The translations under genes and the position numbers were made by a program. 37,908 nucleotides of DNA from Cyanobium sp. FGCU6 (lineage in GTDB: Bacteria; Cyanobacteriota; Cyanobacteriia; PCC-6307; Cyanobiaceae), in contig JANWUR010000029.1 in assembly GCA_024958655.1 (NCBI GenBank), positions 7,631 to 45,538 of the forward strand, read 5' to 3'. Shown here in pieces: positions 23,967-32,598 of this stretch; position 1 is the first letter of the stretch; every line of letters begins with the position of its first letter. The notes beneath the pieces are model-generated. The model ran no database searches. It was given only the letters and a program-made list of their open reading frames with translations, and was not told the DNA's origin.

Positions 23967-24283
23967 GCACTTACCACTTCGTTGCCGCCAGCGAGGCCTT
24001 CCTCACCGTGGAGGAGCCCCTCGACGAGGTGCTGCGTGAGCGCGTGGCCAACTATGGCGAGAAGGGCAAGGCGATCGATTTCTGGCTGGTGCGACGCCCC
24101 GCCTTCCTCGAAGCCCCGGAGCTGGCGGCCGTGGCGGCCTCAGTGCCGCGCCCTGCCGCCGCGGTGATCTCCACCGACGAGAAGTTCATCACCTTCCTGA
24201 AGCTGCGCCTGGAGTTCGTGGCCCGGGGCACGTTCGAAGCTCCCAGCGCCGCCATCGCCGATCCCCTGGCCAGCCTGGCCTGA
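23963..24283 (+). CDS. ycf54: Ycf54, MgPME-cyclase assembly factor
   Basis: A 106-residue protein matching Ycf54 over its whole length: [40 protein letters not shown], then [30 protein letters not shown] and the end IADPLASLA. Ycf54 binds the AcsF diiron enzyme and is needed for stable, active magnesium-protoporphyrin IX monomethyl ester oxidative cyclase, which makes ring E of chlorophyll. The start overlaps the pdxJ stop by four bases. Coupling of a B6-synthesis gene with a chlorophyll factor fits PLP demand in tetrapyrrole synthesis (glutamate-1-semialdehyde aminotransferase), which is inference. Confidence 0.95.
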   Translation: MSTYHFVAASEAFLTVEEPLDEVLRERVANYGEKGKAIDFWLVRRPAFLEAPELAAVAASVPRPAAAVISTDEKFITFLKLRLEFVARGTFEAPSAAIADPLASLA

Positions 24284-24309
24284 AGCCGGGGGCCTTCAAG
24301 GGGGGGCGT

Positions 24310-24663
24310 TCAGAAGAGGCCGAGAAAGCGGCGGCGGGTTTTCTCCTCGCCTTCGCCCGCAGTGGCGGACCGGCCCTGCTGGCCGTCCTGCTGATACCGG
24401 GGCTTGTTGTCGCCGATCGTGAGCAGGGCTTCCTTGTTCTTCCACCAGATCCAGTCGCGGATGGGCGGCGTGCGGGTGAGATCCTCGCGGGTGAGTCCGA
24501 GCCCCAGTCGGCTGGAGGCGTCCAGCAGCACGTCGAGCATGGCCTCACCGTCGGCGCAGCGGGCCAGGGCTTCGTTGGTGCGCTTCGCGCCGTTCAGGGC
24601 CTTGACCAGGAGGGCGATGCGCTGCACGACCGGAAGGGTCTTCGGATCGATCCCCTCGGTCAT
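24310..24663 (-). CDS. Hypothetical cyanobacterial protein (117 aa)
   Basis: A 117-residue soluble protein from ATG 24663. The first 60 residues are helical (LPVVQRIALLVKALNGAKRT, MLDVLLDASSRLGLGLTRED), the middle has an aromatic stretch RDWIWWKNKEALLTIGDNKP, and the tail is Lys/Arg/Glu-rich and probably disordered. The helical half with GLGLTREDL faintly recalls Nif11-type leader domains, but there is no double-Gly end, so that is not claimed. It is convergent with ycf54 (26 bases apart) and has no known function. Confidence 0.7.
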   Translation of the reverse strand: MTEGIDPKTLPVVQRIALLVKALNGAKRTNEALARCADGEAMLDVLLDASSRLGLGLTREDLTRTPPIRDWIWWKNKEALLTIGDNKPRYQQDGQQGRSATAGEGEEKTRRRFLGLF

Positions 24664-24759
24664 GGCACCTGTCCTGCAGTGGCGGAACGGTATCAGCGGC
24701 GGCGGGGGGCTGACAGAGGTGGGGGCAGGGGGCAACACTGGGAGCGACGCATCCGTCTG

Positions 24760-25467
24760 ATGACTCCCCCCGCCCGCATTGCCCGGCGCCCCGTGCGCAG
24801 AGCGGCGAACCACTGGGTCATCGGTGATGTGCATGGCTGCGCCGAGGCGCTGCGCCGGTTGGTGGAGGAACTCCCGCCCCACGACCGGCTCGTGTTCTGC
24901 GGCGATGTGATCAACCGCGGCCCGGACATCCTCGGAGCGATGGAGCTGGCCTGGGAGCTGGTGGCCTCGGGTCGGGGCGTGTGGCTGATGGGCAATCACG
25001 AACGGGACCTGGTGGATGCCCTGCGGTGCGGCACCACGCTCTCCCATCTCCGCCTGGTCGGATGCGAGACCTATCGCCAGCTCGGTCATCGGCGCTGCAG
25101 CCTCTGGCTGGAGCGCCTCGAGCAGCTGCCGCAGGTGTACTGGGGCCAGGGGTGGGCGGCGACCCACGCCGGCTTCGATCCGGTGAGCTGGGAGCCCCAT
25201 CTCCGGATCCGCATGGCGTTCTGGCAGGCCTACGACGGCCGCTATGGCGATGTGGTGGTGGGCCACACGCCGGGGGCCTGCGTGCGCAAGCTCGGCCACG
25301 TGGTGCTGATCGATACCGGTGCCTGCTACGGCGGCCAGCTCACCGCCTACTGCCCGGAAACCGGCGCGATCCACTCCGTGCAGGGCCGCCACGGCATCGG
25401 CACATTCACCCAGCGGCTGGCGGAGCGGCGGGACGCCGACCTGGAGGCCGGATCCCTGTCGGCGTGA
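24760..25467 (+). CDS. PPP-family metallophosphatase
   Basis: A 235-residue phosphatase with every signature of the serine/threonine PPP/ApaH superfamily: GDVHG (residue about 23), GDVINRGPDI, GNHERDLVD, THAGF and GHTPGA, which together bind two metal ions. Members dephosphorylate phosphoproteins or cleave Ap4A; sequence alone does not separate the two, but GDVHG and GDVINRG suggest the protein-phosphatase/Ap4A group rather than nucleases. ATG 24760 was chosen because upstream codons are low-complexity. It lies 19 bases before recC and may be transcribed with it. Confidence 0.88.
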   Translation: MTPPARIARRPVRRAANHWVIGDVHGCAEALRRLVEELPPHDRLVFCGDVINRGPDILGAMELAWELVASGRGVWLMGNHERDLVDALRCGTTLSHLRLVGCETYRQLGHRRCSLWLERLEQLPQVYWGQGWAATHAGFDPVSWEPHLRIRMAFWQAYDGRYGDVVVGHTPGACVRKLGHVVLIDTGACYGGQLTAYCPETGAIHSVQGRHGIGTFTQRLAERRDADLEAGSLSA

Positions 25468-25486
25468 GGGCCCCTGGAGTCGGCCT

Positions 25487-28400
25487 TTGCTGACGGTCTA
25501 CCGGAGCAATCGGGCGGAACTGCTGGCCCAGGTGCTGGCGGCCGACCTGACGCTGAACCCCCCCGGACCGTTCGAGCAGGTGGCGGTGGTGGTGAACACC
25601 TGGCCCACCAGTCGGTGGCTGGGGGAGCAGCTGGCGCTGCACCTCGGCGGAATCGCCGCCAACCTGCGCTTCCCGTTCCCCGGCAGCCTGCTGCGCTCCC
25701 TGGTGGACCGGGTGCTTGCGGAACCCGGCGGCGCGGCTGAGAGCGGCGCTGAGGATCCCTGGCGGGCCGAGCGTCTGGTGTGGGCGGTGCTGCGCCAGCT
25801 GCCGCAGCTGGCGGGGCAGCCGGATGGCGAGCCCCTGCGGACCTGGCTCGGGGAGCGCGACCTGGAGCGGCGGCTGGAGCTCGCCGGCTGGCAGCTGGGC
25901 CGGGCGATCGCCGATGCCTTCGACGACTACGGCCTCTACCGCCCCGCCCTGCTGCAGGCCTGGGACGCCGGCGCGTGCTGCGATGAGCGGGGACGGCCCC
26001 TGCCGGCCTCCCAGCGCTGGCAGCCGCTGCTGTACGCCGCCCTGCGCCGGCAACTGGAGCGTGAACCCTTCGGGCTGCGGGTGGGGCGGGCGATCGACCG
26101 TCTGCGGGATTCCTCGCCGATCCACGGGATCGACGGCGGCCATCTGCGCCTGTTCGGCCTCAGCAGCCTGGCGCCCGTTCAGGTGCAGCTGCTGCAGGCC
26201 CTCAGTGGCCGGATGCGGATCGACCTGCACCTGCTGACCCCCTGCCGCGACCTCTGGCAGCGCTGCGAAGACCGCCGCCGGCGGCTGAGCGACGCCCTGG
26301 CGCTGGAGCTCCCCTTCGACGCCGACTGGCTGCTGGAGGCCCCTGGGCTCGATGCCCGTTTCGGGCGCCTCGGCAGCGAATTTCAGCAGCTGCTGGAGGG
26401 GGATGGCGAGACCCAGCTCGGCACCGCCCGCGAGGGCGACCTGTTCTTCCTGCCGGCCACGGTCGCCCGCCGGCGCCGTCCGGACCGGCCGCCGCCCCTG
26501 CTGGCCCAGCTGCAGGAGCAGCTTCTGGAGGCCAGAGGCGACGAACCGCTGGAGCTGGGCGAGGGCGACGACTCGCTGGAATTTCACGCCTGCCCCGGCG
26601 ATCTGCGCCAGGTGCAGATCGTGCGCGATCGGCTGCTGCAGCTGCTGGCGGCCGACTCCAGCCTCCAACCGCGCCACCTGCTGGTGATGACCCCGGACGT
26701 GGAGCGGTTCGCGCCGCTGGTGGCGGCGGTGTTCGGCGATGCCGGCGCCACCGGCGTTGAGCTGCCCTGGCGGCTCACCGACCGCAGCCAGCAGAACCAG
26801 GCCGGCATCGGCCGCACCCTGCTCGCGCTGCTCCGGTTGGGCGGTGAGCGCCTCACCGCCTCCGCCCTGGAAGCTCTGCTGGAATGCCAGCCGCTGCAGC
26901 AGCACTTCGCCCTCACGGCGGCGGAGGCCAGCCGGCTGAGCCCCTGGCTGCAGACCTGCGGCTTCCGCTGGGGGCTGGACGCCGGCGAGCGCGGCGGAGA
27001 TCCCACCCACAGCCTCGACTGGGCCATCGATCGCCTGCTGCTCGGCCTGGTGCTGCCCGATCGGCCGGGCCTGGCCCCCTCCGATACCGCGCCGGCCCCG
27101 CCCCTGGCCGATCTCGACCTGCTCGGCCGCTGGCTGCAGCTGCTGCTGCGCCTGCGCCACTGGCTGCACGACCTGCGCCGGCCCCGCCCCTGCCCCGCCT
27201 GGGAGCCGCTGCTGGCGGCGCTGCTCGACGACCTGTTCGGCGACGGCGGTGACAGCGCCTGGGAGCTGGCGCCGATCCGCCGGGCCCTGGCCGCCAGCTT
27301 CGAGGCGGCGGGACCTGACGAGACCCGCCTGCTGGAGGCCCCGGTGCTGGCGGCGGTGCTCGACGAGGGCCTCGCCGTCGACAGCGGCCGCTTCGGTCAC
27401 CGCAGCGGCGCCCTCACCGTGAGTGCCCTGGAGCCGATGCGCGCCATCCCCCATCGCGTGATCGTGCTGATGGGCCTCGATGCCGGTCACTTTCCCCGCC
27501 AGCGGCCGCGTCCGGGCTTTCACCGGCTGGAGCAGCAGCGGCGGCTGGGCGATCCCCACCCCGCCGATCAGGACCGCTACGCCCTGCTGGAGGCCCTGCT
27601 GTCGGCCCGCGACCATCTGCTGCTCACCTGGAGCTGCCGCGACGACCGCAAGGGGGAGGAGCTGCCGCCGGCCGCTCCCGTGCGCCAGTGGCTGCAGTGG
27701 CTCGAGCAGGGCCTCGGCCCCGGGGCCGGCCCGCTGGTGCGCCGCCATGCCGCCAGCCCCCTGGCTCCGGCCAACTTTCTGCCCGATGCCGGCCGTCCCC
27801 CCGCCAGCTGCGACCGGCGGCTGCTGGCCACGCGGCGGCTGCTCGACGGGGAGTTGCCGCCCCCCGCGAACGGGCTGCGCTGGACGGCCCAGCCCGTTCG
27901 GGTTGGCGAGGCCGGAGGGGAGGCAGGCGATCGGGGGGGGACGCTCGCGTACGAGGATCTGCAGGCCTGGTTGAAGGCTCCGCAGGAGCACTGGCTGCGG
28001 CAGCTCGGGCTGCGGCCGGCCGAATGGGACACGATCGTGGAGGATCTGGAGGCCCTGGCGCTCGGGGAGCGCGAGCGCGCTGCGCTGCTGCGCAGGGCGC
28101 TGCGCGACACGCCCCCCGCGGACGCTCTGCTGACGCCGGACTGGCGCGGAGACGGGCGCGGCCGGGGCCTGTTGCCCCCGGGCAGCGCCGCGGTTCTGGA
28201 GGCCCGGGGCCTTGAGTGCCGCTGGCTGAGCCTGCAGACCACCCTTGCCGGTCTGGGCCCTGTGCGCGGCGAAACCCTGTGCTGGGGTGGGCTGGAGGCC
28301 ACGGTCGAGCGGCGTGGGGATGCCGTGGTGGTGGTGAAGGCCGGGCGAGGGCGGGTGCCCGAGAAACTGGAGCTGTGGCTCAGCCTGCTGCTGGCGGTGG

Positions 28401-28843
28401 CCGCCACCCCGCCCGACGCGCCCCCGCCGGCGCGGGGGGTGCTGGTGGCTCGCCAGGAGAAGGACAAGGACCTGTTCGGCGACGTTCTCACGTTGATGGC
28501 GCCGGAGCGCGAGGCAGCTGCCAGCCGGCTCGCGCACCTGCTCGATCTGCGGGCCCGCTGGCGCCAGGACTGCTGGCCGGTTCCTCCTGCCACCGGCTGG
28601 GCCTGGCTGGAGGCCGAGCGCAGGAAGCTCGGCAGCGGCCTTGAGAAGGCTCGCGAGGCCTGGGAGGGGAGCGAAAGCGACTGGAGCTTCCCTGAGCAGG
28701 AGAAGCCGGAGATGCTGGTCTGCTTCGGTGCCGACCTGCCGCTGGAGACGCTGCTCGACGACACCTTCAAAGCCCTCGCCGAGGAGCTGTTCGCTCCGCT
28801 GATGGACGCCGTGCAGGCCAGCTCACCGCAGCAGCGCCGATGA
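25487..28843 (+). CDS. recC: Exodeoxyribonuclease V subunit gamma (RecC)
   Basis: An about 1118-residue protein, close to the E. coli length of 1122. The N-terminal half is an inactivated SF1 helicase fold (VYRSNRAELLAQVLAADL at the start, VVVNTWPTSRWLGEQLAL, LRFPFPGSLLRSLVD, LHLLTPCRDLW) and the C-terminal part holds the nuclease-like domain without active-site residues. RecC holds the RecBCD complex together, splits the duplex and reads the Chi site. The start is TTG 25487 (MLTVYRSNRAELL) with GGAG nine bases upstream. It ends with ATGA, overlapping recB by four bases. The operon repairs double-strand breaks and degrades foreign linear DNA. Confidence 0.93.
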   Translation: MLTVYRSNRAELLAQVLAADLTLNPPGPFEQVAVVVNTWPTSRWLGEQLALHLGGIAANLRFPFPGSLLRSLVDRVLAEPGGAAESGAEDPWRAERLVWAVLRQLPQLAGQPDGEPLRTWLGERDLERRLELAGWQLGRAIADAFDDYGLYRPALLQAWDAGACCDERGRPLPASQRWQPLLYAALRRQLEREPFGLRVGRAIDRLRDSSPIHGIDGGHLRLFGLSSLAPVQVQLLQALSGRMRIDLHLLTPCRDLWQRCEDRRRRLSDALALELPFDADWLLEAPGLDARFGRLGSEFQQLLEGDGETQLGTAREGDLFFLPATVARRRRPDRPPPLLAQLQEQLLEARGDEPLELGEGDDSLEFHACPGDLRQVQIVRDRLLQLLAADSSLQPRHLLVMTPDVERFAPLVAAVFGDAGATGVELPWRLTDRSQQNQAGIGRTLLALLRLGGERLTASALEALLECQPLQQHFALTAAEASRLSPWLQTCGFRWGLDAGERGGDPTHSLDWAIDRLLLGLVLPDRPGLAPSDTAPAPPLADLDLLGRWLQLLLRLRHWLHDLRRPRPCPAWEPLLAALLDDLFGDGGDSAWELAPIRRALAASFEAAGPDETRLLEAPVLAAVLDEGLAVDSGRFGHRSGALTVSALEPMRAIPHRVIVLMGLDAGHFPRQRPRPGFHRLEQQRRLGDPHPADQDRYALLEALLSARDHLLLTWSCRDDRKGEELPPAAPVRQWLQWLEQGLGPGAGPLVRRHAASPLAPANFLPDAGRPPASCDRRLLATRRLLDGELPPPANGLRWTAQPVRVGEAGGEAGDRGGTLAYEDLQAWLKAPQEHWLRQLGLRPAEWDTIVEDLEALALGERERAALLRRALRDTPPADALLTPDWRGDGRGRGLLPPGSAAVLEARGLECRWLSLQTTLAGLGPVRGETLCWGGLEATVERRGDAVVVVKAGRGRVPEKLELWLSLLLAVAATPPDAPPPARGVLVARQEKDKDLFGDVLTLMAPEREAAASRLAHLLDLRARWRQDCWPVPPATGWAWLEAERRKLGSGLEKAREAWEGSESDWSFPEQEKPEMLVCFGADLPLETLLDDTFKALAEELFAPLMDAVQASSPQQRR

Positions 28844-31800
28844 CGACGCCCCGCGACTTCGACGCCAACACCCTTCCCCTCGATCCCGGCCGGCGGCTGC
28901 TGGAGGCCAGTGCCGGCACCGGCAAGACCTTCGCCCTCGCCCATCTGGTGCTGCGGCTGGTGAGCGAGGGCGGCCACAGCCTGCGGCAGCTGCTGGTGGT
29001 GACTTTCACCGATGCGGCGGCGGCGGAACTGCGCGACCGGATCGGGCGGCGGCTTCAGCAGGGGCTGCGGGCCCTCGAGGATCCCGCCGCCGCCTGTGAC
29101 GACGGGGTGCTGGAGACCTGGCGCGCCCGCGTGCTGGCCGATCCGCACGGGCCCACCGACCAGCTGCGGGGACGGCTGCTGCTGGCCCTGGAGGACCTCG
29201 ACGCCGCCGACATCACCACGATCCATGGCTTCGCCCAGCGCTCGCTGCGCCGTTATGCCCTTGAGGCCGGCATGGCGCCGGATCTCAGTCTCGACACCGA
29301 CCCCACCACCCTGATCGCCCAGGTGGTGCACGACTACTGGCAACAACAGGTTCTGGCCCTGCCGCCCGACTGGCTGGCGGCGCTGCAGCGGGGCAGGCTC
29401 AATCCCGTTCTGCTGGCCTCGCTGCTGGAGATGCTGGATGGCGATCCGGCCCTTGGCCTGGGTCCGCTGCCGCCGGAGCTGGCTGGGAACCCTTCCCTGG
29501 CGGAGGGGCTCACGGCGTTGTGGCAGAGGCTCTGGGTGGACTTCCGCGAGGCCTGGGCCCTCGACGGCCTCGCGCTGGAGGAGGCGTTGCGAGCGCAGGC
29601 GAAGGAGTGGCGCAGCCACGGGGCCTCGAGCAAGGACACCACGCCCTATTCGCCCTCGCCCAGAACGAACCGTGTCGGGGAGATCGAAGCCTTCGTTGCC
29701 ACCGCCGGCGAGCAGCCGCCCGGCTACGACGCGGTGCTGGCCTTGAAGCCTCTGAACGAGTACTTCCACCCTGGCCCCTTCTCGAAGGTGGCCCGCGGGA
29801 TCGAGGGGGAGGAACGCCCGATCCGCCTGCCCCGCCCTGCCCTGATGGAGGCCGTGGCGGCGCTGGTCGACGGTCCGCTCGAGGCGGTACTGGCCCACGC
29901 CTGCACCTGGGGGCGTGCCGAACTGCGCCGCCGCCGCCAGCGGGCCGGCACCCTCTCCTACGCCGATCTGCTGGCGGGCCTCGATCCCGGTGCCGGCGCC
30001 ACCGGCCCCACGCCCCTGCTGCAGGCGGTGGGGGAGCGCTACCGGGTGGCTCTGATCGACGAGTTCCAGGACACCGACCCGGTGCAGTGGCGGGTGCTGC
30101 GACTGGCCTTCAGCGGCCCGGATCACCTGCTGGTGATGGTGGGCGATCCCAAGCAGGCCATCTACCGCTTCCGCGGTGGTGACATCGCCACCTACCGCCA
30201 GGCCAGGGACTCCTGCCCCGAGGTGCTGGAGCTGCGCCAGAACCGCCGCTCCACCCCGGAGCTGATCGCGGCACTGAACCGGCTGATGAGCGAACCCGGA
30301 CTGCCGCGCTCGGATCTGGAGGTGCCGGAGGTGGAGGCCTGCGCCGATCGCCACGGCCCCGACGGTCCGTCGCTGGAGCTTCTCTGGCTCGGGGCTGAAC
30401 GGCCCGCCGGCGCGAAGCCCCCGGCGAAGGGCGCCCTCGAACGGGAGCTCACGGAGCGGACGGCCGCCCATGTGCTCAGCCTCCTGCGGCAGGGCGCGGA
30501 GCTGGAGGACGGCGGGCGGCGGCGGCCGCTGCGGCCCGACGACATCTGCCTGCTGGTCAGCTTCCACAGACAGGCGGAGCAGCTGCGGCACGCCCTGGAG
30601 CGTGTCGGGCTGCCCAGCCGACTGGTGAGCTCGGCGGACGTGTTCGCCACGCCGGCGGCCACCGCCCTGCAGCGTTTTCTCGATGCTCTCGCCGATCCGG
30701 CCGATGCCGGTCGTCTGCGGCTCCTTGCCGCGTCGCCCCTGATGGGCTGGAGCGCGGAGGACCTGGCCTCCAGCCCGCCTGAGCGCTGGAGCGAACTGGC
30801 GGGCCGGCTCGATCAGCTGGCCCGCGCCCTGCCGCGTCAGGGGCTGCTCGGGGTGCTCTCCGAACTCCTCGGCAGCCGCACCCTGGCCCGCCTGGCCCGC
30901 AGTGGCAGGCTGCGGGCCGATCTCCAGCAGCTGGCCGAGCTGGTGCAGCGCCGGATGCACGGCGATCAGCTCGGTGTGGAGGGCGCGGCCGACTGGCTGC
31001 GGCGCCTGCGCCTCGACGAACAGCGCCGCGATCGCGTCGTGCCCGACGACCACCAGCGTCACAGCGACCGGGAGGATGGCTGCGTGGCGGTGGTGACGGT
31101 GCACGCCAGCAAGGGGCTGGAGTACCCGGTGGTGGTCTGTCCCTTTCTCTGGCAATCACCCGATCGTCAGCGCATCGGCCTCGGGCTGCGCTGGCAGCCG
31201 CCGGGCGGTATGGATCCCGTGCTCGATCTCCATCGCAACCGGGAGTGGGGAAGCGGCTGGCAGGCCCTGATGCAGCAGCGGCACGACCAGCGGGCAGAAG
31301 CCGAACGCCTGGCCTACGTGGCCGCCACCCGGGCCCGTCACCGGCTGGTGCTGGCCTGGGGCCCCGCCGCCGGGCAGCAGGCCTCGCCGCTGCTGCCCTG
31401 GCTCTTCCCCCACCAAGTGCTGGCGGCTGACGGTCTGCCGCTGGCGGAGCACTCCGATGCCGACTGGCTGGCTGAACTGGAGCGCTCCGCCGCCGCGCGC
31501 GGACTGGCGCTGCGGATCATCACCGCCGGCGCTGTCGCTCCGGATCCCTGGATCGCCCCGGCCCGAGCCCTTGAACTGGGGCTCGGGCCGCTGCCGGCGC
31601 GTCTGTTCGACCGCAGCTGGGGCCGCTCCAGCTATACCGGCTGGACCCAGGCCAGCCATGGCACCGCCCCCCCCGCCGCCCTCGACGAAGGTCGCGACAT
31701 CAGCGATCCCAGTCCCGGGGATCTGCAGCCCGCCGGGGAGGACGGAGCGGACTGGCCCGAGCAGGGGCCGCTGGCGGAGGTGCCCCGCGGCGCCGAGGCC

Positions 31801-32598
31801 GGCGATGCCCTGCACCGCATCCTCGAGGCGATCGACTACGGCGGCGATCTGCGGGATCCCACGACCCGTGCCGTCACCGACCAGGTGCTGCGGGGCAGCG
31901 GCATCGACGGGGCCTTCAGCGAGCCCGTGCTCGTGGGGCTGGCCCAGATGCTGACCACCCCCTGCGGCGGTGAGCTCGGCACTTTCCGCTTCGCCGATCT
32001 GCCCCGCGAGCGGCGGTTGAACGAGATGAGCTTCGATCTGTCGCTCGGGCGGGCCCGCAGCGCGGCCCTGGCGGCGGCCTTCCGCCACCATCCCGGCGGC
32101 CTGTTCGATGCTGCCTATGCCGAGCGCCTGGAGGCGCTGGCGATCGACAGCCGGGGCTTCCTCACGGGCTCGATCGATCTGGTGTTCACCGCCCCGGACG
32201 CGGCGGGGCAACAGCGCTGGTGGGTGGCCGACTGGAAGAGCAACTGGCTCGGCCGCCGCGACGCCGAGGGCCGGCCGGTGGCCTGCGGGCCGCGGCACTA
32301 CGGCACCGCCGCCATGGCGTCGCTGATGGTGGAGAGCCACTACCCCCTGCAGGCCCACCTCTATCTGGTGGCCCTGCACCGCTACCTGGGCTGGCGCCTG
32401 GGCGATTACCGGCCCGAGCGCGATCTGGGGGGGTATGCGTACGTGTTCCTGCGCGGCACGCCGGGGCCGGACGGGGAGCGGGCCCTCCCCGGGGCGGTGC
32501 CGGGGATGGTGGTGGAGCGGCCGCCCCTGGATCGGCTGCTGGCCCTCGACGCCGCCCTCGGCATGGGACGGCCGGAGGAGGGGGCCGGGGATGGCTGA
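28840..32598 (+). CDS. recB: Exodeoxyribonuclease V subunit beta (RecB)
   Basis: A 1252-residue 3'-5' helicase-nuclease. Domain order: SF1A helicase with Walker A SAGTGKT (K29), motif II IDEFQDTDP (D407-E408), VGDPKQAIYRFRGGD and TVHASKGLEYPVVVCPF; then the C-terminal RecB-type nuclease from about residue 1000, with acidic and Lys catalytic residues in GSIDLVF and DWKSNWLG (about 1111 and 1131). It unwinds DNA from double-strand ends, degrades it until Chi and loads RecA. Length is slightly above E. coli (1180). It overlaps recC by 4 bases (ATGA) and recD by 8, so equal-ratio translation is expected. Confidence 0.95.
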   Translation: MTTPRDFDANTLPLDPGRRLLEASAGTGKTFALAHLVLRLVSEGGHSLRQLLVVTFTDAAAAELRDRIGRRLQQGLRALEDPAAACDDGVLETWRARVLADPHGPTDQLRGRLLLALEDLDAADITTIHGFAQRSLRRYALEAGMAPDLSLDTDPTTLIAQVVHDYWQQQVLALPPDWLAALQRGRLNPVLLASLLEMLDGDPALGLGPLPPELAGNPSLAEGLTALWQRLWVDFREAWALDGLALEEALRAQAKEWRSHGASSKDTTPYSPSPRTNRVGEIEAFVATAGEQPPGYDAVLALKPLNEYFHPGPFSKVARGIEGEERPIRLPRPALMEAVAALVDGPLEAVLAHACTWGRAELRRRRQRAGTLSYADLLAGLDPGAGATGPTPLLQAVGERYRVALIDEFQDTDPVQWRVLRLAFSGPDHLLVMVGDPKQAIYRFRGGDIATYRQARDSCPEVLELRQNRRSTPELIAALNRLMSEPGLPRSDLEVPEVEACADRHGPDGPSLELLWLGAERPAGAKPPAKGALERELTERTAAHVLSLLRQGAELEDGGRRRPLRPDDICLLVSFHRQAEQLRHALERVGLPSRLVSSADVFATPAATALQRFLDALADPADAGRLRLLAASPLMGWSAEDLASSPPERWSELAGRLDQLARALPRQGLLGVLSELLGSRTLARLARSGRLRADLQQLAELVQRRMHGDQLGVEGAADWLRRLRLDEQRRDRVVPDDHQRHSDREDGCVAVVTVHASKGLEYPVVVCPFLWQSPDRQRIGLGLRWQPPGGMDPVLDLHRNREWGSGWQALMQQRHDQRAEAERLAYVAATRARHRLVLAWGPAAGQQASPLLPWLFPHQVLAADGLPLAEHSDADWLAELERSAAARGLALRIITAGAVAPDPWIAPARALELGLGPLPARLFDRSWGRSSYTGWTQASHGTAPPAALDEGRDISDPSPGDLQPAGEDGADWPEQGPLAEVPRGAEAGDALHRILEAIDYGGDLRDPTTRAVTDQVLRGSGIDGAFSEPVLVGLAQMLTTPCGGELGTFRFADLPRERRLNEMSFDLSLGRARSAALAAAFRHHPGGLFDAAYAERLEALAIDSRGFLTGSIDLVFTAPDAAGQQRWWVADWKSNWLGRRDAEGRPVACGPRHYGTAAMASLMVESHYPLQAHLYLVALHRYLGWRLGDYRPERDLGGYAYVFLRGTPGPDGERALPGAVPGMVVERPPLDRLLALDAALGMGRPEEGAGDG

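Noticed and set aside
25406..28537. Minus-strand frame of 1043 codons opposite recC
   Set aside because: Gln/Gly-rich composition typical of an antisense shadow; recC is well supported on the plus strand.
27577..31155. Very long minus-strand frame (1192 codons) opposite recC and recB
   Set aside because: The opposite strand encodes recognisable RecC/RecB motifs; long antisense frames are expected in DNA this GC-rich, and the antisense protein has no recognisable domain.
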